64,000 nucleotides of DNA from Streptomyces sp. MJM8645 (GTDB lineage: Bacteria; Actinomycetota; Actinomycetes; Streptomycetales; Streptomycetaceae). A model generated the notes under the pieces. It was not told the origin of the DNA and searched no databases. It saw only the letters and a list, made by a program, of their open reading frames with translations. The position numbers and the translations under genes are program-made. The stretch lies in the NCBI RefSeq assembly GCF_001625365.1, contig NZ_LJJF01000001.1:5276501-5340500 (forward strand). Reading direction: 5' to 3'. Numbering within the stretch: the stretch's first letter is position 1; each line of letters opens with the position of its first letter. Shown here piece after piece: positions 32,047-39,941 of the stretch.

Positions 32047-33352
32047 GCAGGGCTCGGCGCAGGCGGGCGAACGCGCCGGGCGGCCGCTCGGTGGCCGGGT
32101 GGAGCCACTGTTCCAGGGCCCGGCGGTGGTCGGCGGCGAGCGGGCCGCCGTCGGCGAGTGCCCAGGCGGCGAAGGCCCGGGCGTCGGTGCGGTAGCCGCC
32201 GGTCTGCGGGTGCCGGCGGGCGTAGTCGAGGAACAGCGGCCCGTACGGCCGGCCGAGCAGGCGGGGCAGTTCGGGGGCCACCTTGGCGACGGTGTCCCGC
32301 CGTTTGGTGGCCAGGCCGGTGGACTGGGCGCGGACCTGGTCCGGGTCGAAGCCGGGCGGGACTGGCCCGCCGGCCACCAGGGCGGCGAGCAGGTCCTCCT
32401 GGCGCCGCGCCAGCCGGGCGCGGGTGCCGCTCGGGCACGCGCCCGCCGCGGTCTCCCGGGGCTCGGTGCGGGGGGCCGGTGGGGCCGTCCGCGGGGTGCT
32501 CCCCTCCAGCACCCGGCGGATGGCGTCCAGTTCGCCGGCCAGCTCGCTGGGCGGCGGGAAGGCGGCGTCCCGTTCCAGCAGGACGCCGGGTGGTGCGACC
32601 CGTGCGCAGAGTTCGGCCAGGACCTCCAGCACCGGTTCGGTGACGGGGTGGGCGTGGGTGTCGTGCCAGACGCCGTCGACCAGGGTGCCGCCGGCGACGT
32701 GGACGTAGGCGAGCGCCTCCAGCGGCAGGCGGTCCAGTTCGGCGGCCGGGTCGATGCCGAGGTTGACCCGGTTGGTGTGCAGGTTGGCGACGTCGATCAG
32801 CAGCCGGACGCCGGTCCGCTCGACCAGTTCGGCGAGGAACTGCCCCTCGGTCAGCTCGTCGTCGGGCCAGGCCAGCTGGGCGGCGATGTTCTCCAGCGCG
32901 AGCGGCACCGGGAGGTGGTCCTGGGCGATCCGGACGTTCTCGGCGATCACCCGCAGCGAGTCCCGGGTGCGGGGGACGGGCAGCAGGTGGCCGGCCTCCA
33001 GGCCGCCGGCCCGGACGAACGCCAGGTGCTCGGTGACCAGCGGGGAGCCGAGGGCGAGCGCCGCCCCGGCGAGCTTGGCGAGCCGGGCGGGGTCGGGCAG
33101 GTCGGCGCCGCCGAGGCCGAGCGCCACGCCGTGCGGGATGACGGTGACGCCGCGGGCGCGCAGGACCTTCAGGGACTCGGGCAGGTGGTCGGCGCAGATG
33201 TTCTCGGCGACCACCTCGACCCAGTCCAGGCCGGGTTGGCGTTCGACGACGGTGTCGATCTCGCTGCGCCAGCCGAGGCCGACGCCGAGGCGGGGTGCGC
33301 CGCCCCGCGCCGGGGTGGCGGAGCCGGGCAGGTCCAGGGCAGGGGAGGTCAT
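32039..33352 (-). CDS. DUF692 multinuclear non-heme iron oxidase (MNIO) with C-terminal accessory domain
   Basis: 437 residues from the ATG at 33352, preceded by AAGGGGG. Residues ~20-285 are a DUF692 TIM barrel like MbnB and TglH. The metal-ligand blocks can be followed: VEVVAENICADH (Glu50), VIPHGVALGLGG (His74), TEHLAF (His109), LALENIAAQ (Glu154), LIDVANLHTN (Asp187, His192), YVHVAGG (His218), DTHAHPV (Asp231) and LLERDAAFP (Glu260). The last ~120 residues (RARLARRQEDLLAALV, PLFLDYARRHPQTGGYRTDA) look like the MbnC/DUF2063-type partner that recruits the peptide, here fused to the enzyme. MNIO enzymes oxidise Cys or Asp residues in ribosomal peptides. The Cys-rich membrane protein downstream is the obvious candidate substrate. 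Confidence 0.85.
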   Translation of the reverse strand: MTSPALDLPGSATPARGGAPRLGVGLGWRSEIDTVVERQPGLDWVEVVAENICADHLPESLKVLRARGVTVIPHGVALGLGGADLPDPARLAKLAGAALALGSPLVTEHLAFVRAGGLEAGHLLPVPRTRDSLRVIAENVRIAQDHLPVPLALENIAAQLAWPDDELTEGQFLAELVERTGVRLLIDVANLHTNRVNLGIDPAAELDRLPLEALAYVHVAGGTLVDGVWHDTHAHPVTEPVLEVLAELCARVAPPGVLLERDAAFPPPSELAGELDAIRRVLEGSTPRTAPPAPRTEPRETAAGACPSGTRARLARRQEDLLAALVAGGPVPPGFDPDQVRAQSTGLATKRRDTVAKVAPELPRLLGRPYGPLFLDYARRHPQTGGYRTDARAFAAWALADGGPLAADHRRALEQWLHPATERPPGAFARLRRALRH

Positions 33353-33620
33353 CGGTTCGCCCCCTTTCGGAGGGCCGGGTGGGGAGGCCGTCGGGTGGTG
33401 CGGGCTTCGTCGCCAGGACCGCGCGGCCGTGTTGCTGAGGATGTCCCCGGGTGGGGCGGCTGCCAAGCCCCGCCCGGTCTTCTCAGAGCATTATTTGAGC
33501 TTGCCGCCGCGGGGGTGAGGGACTTTGGTCCCGAGCCGGGGCCGTTGCCGCAGGTGAGGCGCACCGGCGAGGGAAAATTCGCAGGCGCCGGACGGGCGGG
33601 CGGGGCTAGCGTGGGAACCC

Positions 33621-34541
33621 ATGACTTCTTTGACGATCCGTGACTTCCGCCCCGACGACGCCGAGGCCGTGGCCGCCGCCCACCGGGCCGGGCGCGAGCA
33701 CCTGGTGATGACCTCCGAGGCCCTGCTCTGGATGAACGGCCGGCAGAGCCCGGGCGAGCACTTCCGCACCTTCGTCGCCGAGCTGGACGGCCGGGTGGTC
33801 GGCGCGGTGCGCTGTGCGGCGGTGCTCGGGACGACGACCGCCGGCGTCGGGTACGCCAACGGCAGCGTGCTGCCGCGGTTCCGGCGGCGCGGCGCGGCCA
33901 CCGCGCTGCTGGCCGCGGCCGAACGGCACCTGGCCGGGCACGGGGTGAGCGAGCTGCACACCTGGCTGGACGACGAGCCCGCCTCGCTGGCCTTCGCCGC
34001 CGCCCGGGGCTACGAGCTCGGGCGCGCGGCGCAGTTCGGCGGACGGGACTTGGCGCTGCCGCTGCCGCAGGCGCCCGTACGGCCGGCTGGCGTCGAGCTG
34101 CGCCCGGCCGCCGACTGGGCGGCCGACCCGCGCCCACTGTTCCTGGTCGAGGCGGACGCCGTCCGGGACGAGCCCGGCGAGGTGCCGATGGACGCCCTGG
34201 AGTACGAGGACTGGCTGCGGGGCGATTGGGCCCGGCCGGACCTGGACCGGGCACTGACCGTCGTCGCCGTGGTGGACGGCGAACCGGCCGCGTTCAGCAT
34301 GGCGCAGACCGACGGGGTGGACCGCTACTGGTCCGCGTTCACCGCCTGCCGCCGGGGGTTCCGCGGGCGCGGGCTGAGCAAGCTGGCCAAGCTGGAGTCG
34401 CTGCGCCTGGCGGCCGGGGCGGGCTACCGGCGCGCGTACACCTCCAACGACGAGACCAATGCGCCGATGCTCGCGATCAACGCGTGGCTGGGGTACGAGC
34501 GGTGCGCCGGGGAGCGCAAGGGGATCAAGCGCTTGAAGTGA
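33621..34541 (+). CDS. Two-domain GNAT acetyltransferase
   Basis: 306 residues from an ATG, divergent from the MNIO gene. The first GNAT domain has LTIRDFRPDDAEAVAAAHRA and the acetyl-CoA loop VLPRFRRRGAATALLAAAER, with a long loop before ELHTWLDDEPASLAFAAARG. The second repeats the fold with FTACRRGFRGRGLSKLAKLE and YTSNDETNAPMLAINAWLGY. Tandem GNATs of this kind include mycothiol synthase-like and antibiotic or amino-group acetyltransferases. No substrate can be read from the sequence. The start of the second domain's P-loop is intact, so that half is probably the active one. Confidence 0.8.
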   Translation: MTSLTIRDFRPDDAEAVAAAHRAGREHLVMTSEALLWMNGRQSPGEHFRTFVAELDGRVVGAVRCAAVLGTTTAGVGYANGSVLPRFRRRGAATALLAAAERHLAGHGVSELHTWLDDEPASLAFAAARGYELGRAAQFGGRDLALPLPQAPVRPAGVELRPAADWAADPRPLFLVEADAVRDEPGEVPMDALEYEDWLRGDWARPDLDRALTVVAVVDGEPAAFSMAQTDGVDRYWSAFTACRRGFRGRGLSKLAKLESLRLAAGAGYRRAYTSNDETNAPMLAINAWLGYERCAGERKGIKRLK

Positions 34542-34549
34542 CGCTGGGT

Positions 34550-34578
34550 GCGGCAATCCTGACGGTCGGAATTGCCGC
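34550..34578 (+). terminator. Terminator after the GNAT gene
   Basis: GCGGCAATCC at 34550-34559 pairs with GGAATTGCCGC at 34568-34578 with a single bulged A. It begins nine bases after the stop. Confidence 0.6.
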
Positions 34579-34657
34579 GAGGGGGGTATTTCCGGCCACG
34601 GAGGGGACTTAACCAGGGCACACAGTTCGTGGTCGAGTCTTTCTCCGTGGGGATGAT

Positions 34658-35461
34658 ATGGAGATCCTGCTCCAGGTGTTCATCGCATCGGTTCCGGCCG
34701 TGATCGGCTTCCTCGCGGCCCGCTCCCTCGCCCGGACCAGACTGTTCCTGCGCTACGGCTTCCTGCGGGCGCTGCTGGCGCCGTACAGCCGGGTGCAGAT
34801 CATCACGCCGAGCATCGAGGTCGCGGAGTTCGCCTTCACCACGGACGGCTGCCAGCTGACCAGCCGCGGGCCGAAGAACGTGCTGTTCATGCCGATGGCC
34901 GAGGCCAGGGCGATAGCGGGGCTCACCGACCTGCTGCGGAAGGTCAACCGGAAGGCGACGATCGAGCTGGTGGTGGCCGGCGCGCAGGATCCGCGGATGC
35001 CGACGTTCTCGATCGGGGGCCCGAGCGTCAACTCCTATTCCGGCGGCGTGCTGGACGCGGTGTTCCCGGATTTCGCCATCGAGTACCCGGACGAGGCCCG
35101 TGCCCGGTGGGGCGCAATGACCTTCGAGGCGCTGTACAACCCGGCCGGGGAGCTGATCCGCGACCACGGCTTCATCTTCGTGACCCGCACGCCCCGGCAG
35201 GCGCCCTGCGTCGTGCTCTGCGGGGTGTTCGCCTTCGGCTCCGCGATGGCGGTGGAGGCGTTGACCGCGGCGAGCCGCAACTCCCCGCTGGCGGCGCTCT
35301 TCCGCTCGGGGGAGAAAGGATTCGTCGCGGTGGAGGGGCGGGTGATAGGCCTGGACACCGTCGACGTCACGGTCGAGGTCTGCCGCACCCTGCCCGCGCC
35401 CCGGTCCGACGTCCCGTCGGGATTCCGGGGCGAGGTGTCCACGGGTCGTCCCGACGGTTGA
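34658..35461 (+). CDS. Uncharacterised membrane-anchored protein
   Basis: 267 residues from an ATG. The N-terminus is one transmembrane segment (LLQVFIASVPAVIGFLAA) followed by basic residues, so the rest should be cytoplasmic. The soluble part has IITPSIEVAEFAFTTDGCQL, FMPMAEARAIAGLTDLLRKV, IELVVAGAQDPRMPTFSIGG followed by PSVNSYSGG, then DHGFIFVTRTPRQAPCVVLC and GVFAFGSAMAVEAL. The GGPSxNS turn and the late hydrophobic VVLCGVFAFGS strand suggest a Rossmann-like or ligand-binding alpha/beta fold. I cannot name the family or function. It precedes the hydrolase gene by 121 bases on the same strand. Confidence 0.6.
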   Translation: MEILLQVFIASVPAVIGFLAARSLARTRLFLRYGFLRALLAPYSRVQIITPSIEVAEFAFTTDGCQLTSRGPKNVLFMPMAEARAIAGLTDLLRKVNRKATIELVVAGAQDPRMPTFSIGGPSVNSYSGGVLDAVFPDFAIEYPDEARARWGAMTFEALYNPAGELIRDHGFIFVTRTPRQAPCVVLCGVFAFGSAMAVEALTAASRNSPLAALFRSGEKGFVAVEGRVIGLDTVDVTVEVCRTLPAPRSDVPSGFRGEVSTGRPDG

Positions 35462-35569
35462 GACGATTGGTCTCGACCACAGGGGGCGAAACCGGACAGC
35501 TCGGGAGAGTCTGGGGCAGTAACTCCTGGCGGCCGTACAGGTTTTGCCCCGCCCCTGACACGCTTTGGG

Positions 35570-35582
35570 CATAATCGCGCAC
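35570..35582 (+). promoter_or_regulatory. Leaderless promoter for the MBL hydrolase
   Basis: A -10 CATAAT at 35570-35575 lies seven bases before the ATG at 35583, which fits a leaderless transcript. Confidence 0.4.
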
Positions 35583-36596
35583 ATGACGATCAACCGTGCG
35601 AACGTGAGCGCGATTGCCGAGGACCTGTACGTGTGGCTCCCCCCGAAGCGGGGCTGGGGCCTGGCCAACTGCGGACTGCTGGCCTCGGCGAAGACCGCGC
35701 TCTGGATCGACACCCCCTACGACCCCACCCTGGCCGGGGAGTTCCTCGCCGCCAGCCGCCGCCTGCTGCCGGCCGGGGTCGAGGTCGACCGGGTGATCGT
35801 CACCCACGCCAACGGCGACCACCTGTGGGGCGCCGGAGTCGTCCCGGACGCCGAGGTGATCTCCACCCGCGAGGCGCTGGAGCACATCCACTACGAGCCC
35901 ACCCCGCAGCAGCAGCACGCCCTCGTCGTCGGCGGCGACCCGGACTCCCCGCTCGGCGGCTACCTCAGAGAGCACTTCGGACGGTTCGACTGGTCCGCCA
36001 CCGACCCCGTGCACCCGGACACCGTCTTCACCGGCGAGCTGGAACTGCGGGTGGGGGAGTACCCGGTGCAGGTGACCGGCCTGCCCGCCGCCCACACCAG
36101 CGGCGACCTGATCGTCCACCTCCCGTACCAGCGCGCCGTCTTCACCGGCGACGTGATCTTCGGCTCGACCCCCGAGTACCCCGGCGACCACCCGGTGCAC
36201 TGGGCCGGCCCGCTGGAGAACGTGATCACCGCCTGCGAGCGGATCCTGGCCACCGGCGCCGAGATCTTCGTCCCCGGCCACGGCCCCGTGCTCGACCGCG
36301 ACGGCGTCCGCCACCACATCGCCTACCTGACGTACGTCCGGGAGCGCGCGCACGCCCTGCACACCGCCGGGATCCCCGCGCTGGACGCCGCCCGACGGGT
36401 GATCGCCGAGCAGCGCCACCCCGAACTCGGCCTGCCCGAGCGGCTGGTGCTCACCGTCGCCGCCGAGTACCGGCACCTGGACGGCACCGAGGTGCCGAAC
36501 GTCCTGGAGGCCATGGGCCAGGTCGCCCAGGTGGCCCGCGAACTCTCCGAGGACGCCGCCCGCAGCCCGCGCCCGCGCGCCGCCGCCCGGGACTGA
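35583..36596 (+). CDS. Metallo-beta-lactamase fold hydrolase with altered metal motif
   Basis: 337 residues from the ATG at 35583. The MBL fold is clear: TALWIDTPYDPTLAGEFLAA, VIVTHANGDHLWG, TGLPAAHTSGDLIVHLPYQR, AVFTGDVIFGS and IFVPGHGPVLDRDG. The signature HxHxDH is HANGDH here, so the second zinc-ligand His is Asn. Members of several MBL subfamilies, for example some B2 lactamases, have Asn at that place and use one metal. The C-terminal ~80 residues form an extra helical part. Substrate unknown. The conservon follows 91 bases later on the same strand. Confidence 0.75.
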   Translation: MTINRANVSAIAEDLYVWLPPKRGWGLANCGLLASAKTALWIDTPYDPTLAGEFLAASRRLLPAGVEVDRVIVTHANGDHLWGAGVVPDAEVISTREALEHIHYEPTPQQQHALVVGGDPDSPLGGYLREHFGRFDWSATDPVHPDTVFTGELELRVGEYPVQVTGLPAAHTSGDLIVHLPYQRAVFTGDVIFGSTPEYPGDHPVHWAGPLENVITACERILATGAEIFVPGHGPVLDRDGVRHHIAYLTYVRERAHALHTAGIPALDAARRVIAEQRHPELGLPERLVLTVAAEYRHLDGTEVPNVLEAMGQVAQVARELSEDAARSPRPRAAARD

Positions 36597-36687
36597 CCGC
36601 CCGCCGCGCCCCGGCCGGACCACCACCGGCCCCCGGCCCGGCAGCAGCCGACCAGCCAGGACCCCCAGAGGACTCCCGAGGACTTCG

Positions 36688-38499
36688 ATGACGCAGATCG
36701 CGCAGATTGCGCTGATCGCCCTGGCGCTGGTCGCCGCCGCGACGGCGGGCGTGCTCGCCCGCGGCCGGGCCCGGGCCCTCACCCGGGCGGTCGCCGCCGA
36801 GACCGCCCGCGGCCACGGCGAGGAACGCGCCCGCGCCGCCGAAGGCCGGCTGGCCCGCGCCGAGCAGCAACTGCGCGAGGCGCAGGAGGCCGCCCGGCGC
36901 GCCACCGAGGAGACCCACCACGCCGAGAGCCGCTACCGGGCCGCCGAGGAGCGCACCCGGGAGGCCGAGAGCCGCGCCCGCACCGCCGAGGACGCCACCC
37001 GGGAGACCGACCAGCGGGCCGCCGCCGCGAGCACCCGGGCCGGGGAGGCCGAACGGCGGCTCACCGTCGCCGAGGAGCACACCGCCGCCCTGCTCGCCGA
37101 GATCGGCCACCTCGCCCAGGAACGGGTGGCCGCCACCGCCGTCCGGCTCAGCCACGTCAATGCCCCGCTGGTCGGCCCGCTGGACTCGCAGGCCGTCGGC
37201 CCCGAGGCCGTCCGGGCGCTGCAGTCCGTCCTGGACGCCGCCTCCGCCGCCCTCACCGACGAGCGCGAACGCGTCGACGCCGCCGCCCGCGCCGCCATGC
37301 GCGGCGCCACCTCCCGGATCCAGACGCTGCTCTACCAGATCCAGAGCCTGGTCCAGCAGCTCCAGCACGACAACGACGACCCCCGGCTGCTGGAGGTCGA
37401 CTTCCGCAACGAGGTCGCGCTGCGCCGGATCCAGACCGTCGCCGTGCTCTGCGAAGCCTGGCCCGGCCTGGCCCGCACCGACTCGCCGCTCGCCGAAGTG
37501 GTGGTCGGCGCGCTCTCCCGGGTGCCCGGCTACGCCCGGATCAAGGTCGCCAACCACCTGCGCGAGCAGCGGCTCGCCGTGGTCGCCCGGGCCGCCGAGC
37601 CGCTGGCCATCACCGTCGCCGAACTCCTCGCCAACGCCTCCGCCTACTCGCACCCGGAGACCGACATCCCGGTCACCGTCCAGCAGGGCGGCCGCGGCGC
37701 GCTGGTGATCATCGACGACAGCGGCATCGGCATGGACGACGACCAGCTGCGCCGGGCCCGCCGACTGCTGGCCGGCCCGCCCGACGTCCTGCTCACCGAA
37801 CTCGGCAACCCGCCCAAGACCGGCTTCGCGGTGATCGGCAAACTGGCCCGCCAGTACGGCTTCTCCTGCCACATCGAGCCCTCGCCGTACGGCGGGATGC
37901 GCACCATCCTGCGCATCCCGGCCGCGCTGGTGACCGTCGTCGACGACGAGCAGCCGCTGTCGGTGCTCACCCCGCTGCCGCTGCGGGCCGGCGCCGGCCC
38001 GGCCCCCGCGCCCACCGTCCAGGCCGTCCCGCCGATGCGCGACGCCGACGAGGGCGACGGGCCGCCCCCGCTCGCCGACCGGCACAACCAGCCGGGCCCG
38101 CACCCCGCGCCCGCCATCCACGCGGTGCCCGACGCGCCGGCCGGCCCCGCCGACCCGGTCGACGACGGCACCGGCCTGCCCAGCCGGCGGCGCCGCCGAC
38201 CGGTCACCGCCGACGGCCCCGGCGCCCCCGAGCCCGCCGCCAGGCCGTCCGCCGTACCGGCCGAGCCGCCCGCCCGGGCCCCCGAGCGGACGCCCGAGCG
38301 CGCCGCCGCCCACTGGCAGGCGCTCCAGGAGGGCACCGACTCCGGCCGCGCCGCCGTGGCACAGGCCGCCCGCGGGACCAGCCCGGCCAGCGAATCCAGC
38401 CCGACCGGCGGGAGCGGCCCGACCGCGGCCGCCCGCGACACCGGTGCCCGCACCACCGTCCGTCCGCCCGCCCCGACCCCCGAAGGAGCCGAGCAGTGA
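36688..38499 (+). CDS. cvnA: Conservon sensor histidine kinase-like protein
   Basis: 603 residues from an ATG with GAGGA upstream. After an N-terminal transmembrane helix (IAQIALIALALVAAATAGVL) comes a long Ala/Glu/Arg-rich coiled coil (~residues 30-130), a dimerisation region, then a HATPase domain with ITVAELLANASAYS, VIIDDSGIGMDDDQL and PKTGFAVIGKLARQYGFSCH. The C-terminal ~180 residues are Pro/Ala-rich and disordered. Conservons pair this kinase with roadblock, DUF742 and small-GTPase proteins in a membrane-linked signalling complex. No phospho-acceptor His like that of a classical kinase is evident. The downstream cvnB start overlaps its stop. Confidence 0.88.
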   Translation: MTQIAQIALIALALVAAATAGVLARGRARALTRAVAAETARGHGEERARAAEGRLARAEQQLREAQEAARRATEETHHAESRYRAAEERTREAESRARTAEDATRETDQRAAAASTRAGEAERRLTVAEEHTAALLAEIGHLAQERVAATAVRLSHVNAPLVGPLDSQAVGPEAVRALQSVLDAASAALTDERERVDAAARAAMRGATSRIQTLLYQIQSLVQQLQHDNDDPRLLEVDFRNEVALRRIQTVAVLCEAWPGLARTDSPLAEVVVGALSRVPGYARIKVANHLREQRLAVVARAAEPLAITVAELLANASAYSHPETDIPVTVQQGGRGALVIIDDSGIGMDDDQLRRARRLLAGPPDVLLTELGNPPKTGFAVIGKLARQYGFSCHIEPSPYGGMRTILRIPAALVTVVDDEQPLSVLTPLPLRAGAGPAPAPTVQAVPPMRDADEGDGPPPLADRHNQPGPHPAPAIHAVPDAPAGPADPVDDGTGLPSRRRRRPVTADGPGAPEPAARPSAVPAEPPARAPERTPERAAAHWQALQEGTDSGRAAVAQAARGTSPASESSPTGGSGPTAAARDTGARTTVRPPAPTPEGAEQ

Positions 38500-38927
38500 C
38501 CAGCACGCCCAGCCCGACCACCACCGACGAGATCTCGTGGGTGCTGACCCCGCTGCTGGAGCTGCCGGGGGTGCTGCACGCGGTCATCGCCACCGGTGAC
38601 GGCCTCGTCGAGGGAGCCTCCGACGGGCTCGACCGCGCCTCCGCCGAGCGGGTCGCCGCGATGACCGCCACCGTGCACGCCGCCGCCCGAGCGTTCACCA
38701 GCGCCTTCACCGACACCGAACGGCCCCGGCTGGCCCAGACCGTCGTCGAGTCCGACCTCGGCTACGCCGTCGTCGTCCCGGCCGGGGAGAACACCTCGCT
38801 CGCCGTGTTCACCTCCCCGGAGGCCCAACTCGGCAACGTGGCCTACCAGATGCAGGTGCAGGTCGCCGCCCTGGGCCGTGCCCTCGCGAGTCCGACCCGG
38901 CAGCAGGACACCACCGTCCGATCATGA
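38496..38927 (+). CDS. cvnB: Roadblock/LC7 domain protein (conservon B)
   Basis: 143 residues from a GTG overlapping the cvnA stop (GTGA). The roadblock/LC7 fold is complete: ISWVLTPLLELPGVLHAVIA, EGASDGLDRASAERVAAMTA, ESDLGYAVVVPAGENTSLAV and a last helix YQMQVQVAALGRALA. In conservons this small protein regulates or docks the CvnD GTPase. It is cytosolic and second in the tightly overlapping operon. Confidence 0.92.
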   Translation: MTSTPSPTTTDEISWVLTPLLELPGVLHAVIATGDGLVEGASDGLDRASAERVAAMTATVHAAARAFTSAFTDTERPRLAQTVVESDLGYAVVVPAGENTSLAVFTSPEAQLGNVAYQMQVQVAALGRALASPTRQQDTTVRS

Positions 38928-39277
38928 CCGCCGTACCCCGCAGGCGGATGGTGCCCGCCTACCTGGCCACCGGCGGCCGCAGCCGCCCCGGCACCGCCGG
39001 CTTCGACCGGCTCACCGTGCTGTTCGCGGACCGCACCGAACCGCCCCGCGAGCTGGAACCCGAACACCAGCGGCTCTGGGAACTGCTGCGCCCCGGCGCG
39101 CTGACCGTGGTGGAGGCCGCCGCGCACCTGTGCCTGCCGGTCAGCGCCACCGTCTTCCTCGCGGCCGATCTGGTCGAGGCGGGCTGCCTGCGCGCCCGCG
39201 CGCCGATCCCGCGCGCCCAGCAGACCGACCGCTCCATCGTCGAGAGGCTCCTCGTTGGACTCCGTGCGCTCCGGTAG
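38924..39277 (+). CDS. cvnC: DUF742 protein (conservon C)
   Basis: 117 residues from an ATG overlapping the cvnB stop (ATGA). DUF742 is read in MVPAYLATGGRS, FDRLTVLFADRTEPPRELEP, HQRLWELLRPGALTVVEAAA, HLCLPVSATVFLAADLVEAG and IVERLLVGLRALR. The arrangement resembles a winged helix, and the family is found almost only beside roadblock and GTPase genes. Its role in the complex is unknown. The next gene starts within its 3' end. Confidence 0.92.
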   Translation: MTAVPRRRMVPAYLATGGRSRPGTAGFDRLTVLFADRTEPPRELEPEHQRLWELLRPGALTVVEAAAHLCLPVSATVFLAADLVEAGCLRARAPIPRAQQTDRSIVERLLVGLRALR

Positions 39278-39941
39278 CCCGGCCGACCGGCCGAGCCGGG
39301 TGGGCTACCTGCCCGACCGGGACCAGACGCTGATGAAGCTGGTGGTGGCCGGCCCGTTCGGGGTCGGCAAGACGACGCTCATCCGCACCCTCTCCGAGAT
39401 CGCCACCCTGCACACCGAGGAGGCGATGACCGAGACCGGACGGCCGGTGGACGACCTGGCCGGCCTGCCCGAGAAGGCCACCACCACGGTCGCCGTCGAC
39501 TTCGGCCGGCTGACCCTGCCCGGCAACCTCGTGCTCTACATGTTCGGCACCCCCGGCCAGCGCCGCTTCTTCCCGCTCTGGCAGGACATCGCCCGCGGCG
39601 CCCTCGGCGCGCTGGTGCTCGCCGACACCCGCCGGCTCGCCGACTCCTTCGAGATCATGGACATGGTCGAGGAGCAGGGCCTGCCCTACGCCGTCGCCGT
39701 CAACTGCTTCCCGGACGCGCCGGTCCACTCGATCGAGGTGCTGCGCGCCCACCTGGACCTGCACCCCACCACCCCGCTGCTGCTCTGCGACGCCCGCGAG
39801 CGCGGCGCCAGCCTGGACGCGCTGATCGCGCTGGCCGAGCACGTCCTCGACGGCCTGCCCGCCGCCCCCGCGAACGCCCCCGACCCCGTAGACCAGGTAG
39901 CGACCGTCCCTGCCGCCTCCGCCGCCGAGGAACGCCCGTGA
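39255..39941 (+). CDS. cvnD: Ras-like small GTPase (conservon D)
   Basis: 228 residues from a TTG at 39255 giving L/M-DSVRS, like the MD-start of related CvnD proteins and seven bases after GAGAGG; a GTG at 39264 is an alternative. GTP-binding motifs: G1 GPFGVGKTTLI, switch region TTTVAVDFGRLTLPG, and G3 LYMFGTPGQRRFF. The NKxD motif is replaced by AVNCF, as in many conservon GTPases. It overlaps cvnC by 23 bases and the P450 by four. It is expected to act as the switch of the CvnABC complex. Confidence 0.9.
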   Translation: MDSVRSGSPADRPSRVGYLPDRDQTLMKLVVAGPFGVGKTTLIRTLSEIATLHTEEAMTETGRPVDDLAGLPEKATTTVAVDFGRLTLPGNLVLYMFGTPGQRRFFPLWQDIARGALGALVLADTRRLADSFEIMDMVEEQGLPYAVAVNCFPDAPVHSIEVLRAHLDLHPTTPLLLCDARERGASLDALIALAEHVLDGLPAAPANAPDPVDQVATVPAASAAEERP

